DNA of 5,241 bases from Marine Group I thaumarchaeote SCGC AAA799-O18 (GTDB lineage Archaea; Thermoproteota; Nitrososphaeria; Nitrososphaerales; Nitrosopumilaceae). The translations under genes and the position numbers were made by a program. Position 1 is the stretch's first letter; every line of letters starts with the position of its first letter. Below the pieces are notes generated by a model, which saw only the letters and a list, made by a program, of their open reading frames with translations, was not told the DNA's origin and did not search any database. The DNA lies in contig JOTC01000001.1 in NCBI GenBank assembly GCA_000746705.1, forward strand, positions 1 to 5,241. Reading direction: 5' to 3'. Below, in pieces: positions 4,686 to 5,241 of this stretch.

Positions 4686-5241
4686 TTTAATTTACTAGTT
4701 TTTAATTCTACAAAAACCCAATCCAGAATATACTGGCAAGTTTTTGGGCTAACTTCACCATCTATAGAGCATTTTGACTCCACAGGACATATCAAACATG
4801 GACCGCCTTCAATTGACTGTGTGCTTACCGGTGATTTTCTAATTAAAAGTTTGTAAGTCCATCTTCCATTTTCTAAAATTTTTTCCCTGGTGATCATACC
4901 CAATCTTTCTAATTTTAATGCCAAGCGAGACCCATCTCTGTTTGAAAGTTTTAATTTTTTCCAAAGTTCAGTTTGAAGCATACCATCAGTTCCATAATTA
5001 AAAACGATTTCACAAGTCCTATTGACCAATCTATCCATGTTAGTTTTGTCTATTTGAAAACTGGTAATTTCTTCCTCAGTGAGTTCTTCTTCTAATTTTT
5101 CCTCATATGTCTTCTTTGCCTCTTCTTCTTTTATTTTAGCCTCCTCTGCCTTCTTCTTTGCCTCTGCCTTCTTCTTTGCCTCTGCCTTCTTCTTTGCCTC
5201 TGCCTTCTTCTTTGCCTCTGCCTTCTTCTTTGCCTCTGCCT
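4682..5241 (-). CDS. TFE-beta/RPC39-like winged-helix Fe-S transcription factor with Lys/Ala/Glu-rich N-terminal extension (partial, runs off right edge)
   Basis: Archaeal TFE-beta pairs with TFE-alpha and helps RNA polymerase open promoters; it is the relative of RNA polymerase III subunit RPC39/RPC34. Counting from the internal ATG at 5038, a winged-helix domain covers about 1-66, with LQTELWKKLKLSNRDGSRLA (21-40) and the wing ENGRWTYKLL (56-65). The C-terminal motif has Cys at 81, 84, 90 and 101 within PCLICP and the GEVSPKTCQYILDW segment. It closely resembles the end of human RPC39, whose cysteines hold a 4Fe-4S cluster. The ATG at 5038 makes a neat 118-residue protein, but it has no Shine-Dalgarno or clear TATA element, and the same frame is open for another 67 codons to the window edge. 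That part reads as an acidic linker (EEKLEEELTEEEITSFQ) preceded by AEAKKK repeats. I therefore annotate one longer gene whose start lies outside. The alternative is a start at 5038. It is coupled to rlmE by an ATGA overlap. Confidence 0.85.
   Translation of the reverse strand, partial: AEAKKKAEAKKKAEAKKKAEAKKKAEAKKKAEEAKIKEEEAKKTYEEKLEEELTEEEITSFQIDKTNMDRLVNRTCEIVFNYGTDGMLQTELWKKLKLSNRDGSRLALKLERLGMITREKILENGRWTYKLLIRKSPVSTQSIEGGPCLICPVESKCSIDGEVSPKTCQYILDWVFVELKTSKLK
5147..5241 (-). repeat. 18-bp perfect tandem repeat encoding AEAKKK units
   Basis: Five full copies of an 18-base unit (plus strand TGCCTTCTTCTTTGCCTC) plus five further bases run to the window edge without a mismatch, so the array may continue beyond it. 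On the minus strand, in the TFE-beta frame, each unit reads as Ala-Glu-Ala-Lys-Lys-Lys. Identity holds at wobble positions too (always AAG, GCA, GAG), which points to recent copying by slippage or recombination rather than protein-level selection alone. A degenerate K/E/A-rich stretch follows from about 5146 down to 5069. The minus strand here is strongly purine-rich. Confidence 0.92.

Noticed and set aside
5147..5241. Repeat array as a CRISPR or a mobile-element end
   Set aside because: The 18-bp units are directly adjacent with no spacers and keep one open reading frame of AEAKKK, so this is a coding tandem repeat.
1..5241. An undescribed defence, mobile or biosynthetic system
   Set aside because: Every large frame belongs to a known core family, intergenic gaps are under about 90 bp, and there are no transposase, integrase, inverted-repeat or toxin-antitoxin signs.

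Overview
The window is AT-rich archaeal chromosomal DNA. It most likely comes from a Nitrososphaerota (Thaumarchaeota) genome of the low-GC marine Nitrosopumilus type. The signs are: a NOP5/fibrillarin pair (archaeal C/D-box methylation), an archaeal Trm1, an archaeal TFE-beta (RPC39-like) factor, TATA-type promoters about 25-28 bp before probable leaderless starts, frequent TTG/GTG starts, and dense packing with overlapping genes. The phylum call is inferred from the look of the proteins and the base composition; no database was searched.

Layout, left to right. (1) 1-326, minus: N-terminal part of pyrD (dihydroorotate dehydrogenase), cut by the left edge. (2) 327-414: a short divergent promoter region. 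(3) 415-1614 and 1580-2275, plus: nop5 and flpA (fibrillarin), overlapping by about 35 bp. (4) 2242-2892, minus: rnhB (RNase HII), whose 3' end overlaps flpA tail to tail. (5) About 2893-2952: a divergent promoter region shared by rnhB and trm1. (6) 2953-4098, plus: trm1, the tRNA G26 dimethyltransferase. (7) 4095-4685, minus: rlmE/ftsJ-type 23S rRNA 2'-O-methyltransferase, sharing 4 bp with the end of trm1. (8) 4682-5241, minus: a TFE-beta/RPC39-like factor, coupled to rlmE by an ATGA overlap. Its reading frame runs on through a Lys/Ala/Glu repeat tract and off the right edge.

Most genes serve RNA. NOP5 and fibrillarin form the protein core of the guide-RNA-directed 2'-O-methylation particle. 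RlmE is a guide-independent 2'-O-methyltransferase. Trm1 modifies tRNA. RNase HII removes RNA from DNA. TFE-beta helps RNA polymerase open promoters. PyrD supplies pyrimidine nucleotides.

I see no mobile element, CRISPR array, tRNA or rRNA gene, or defence system, and no intergenic stretch longer than about 90 bp. The most unusual item is the TFE-beta gene. Its obvious ATG (5038) is probably internal, because the frame stays open for another 200 bp to the window edge, through a perfect 18-bp tandem repeat encoding a lysine-rich helix-like tail.
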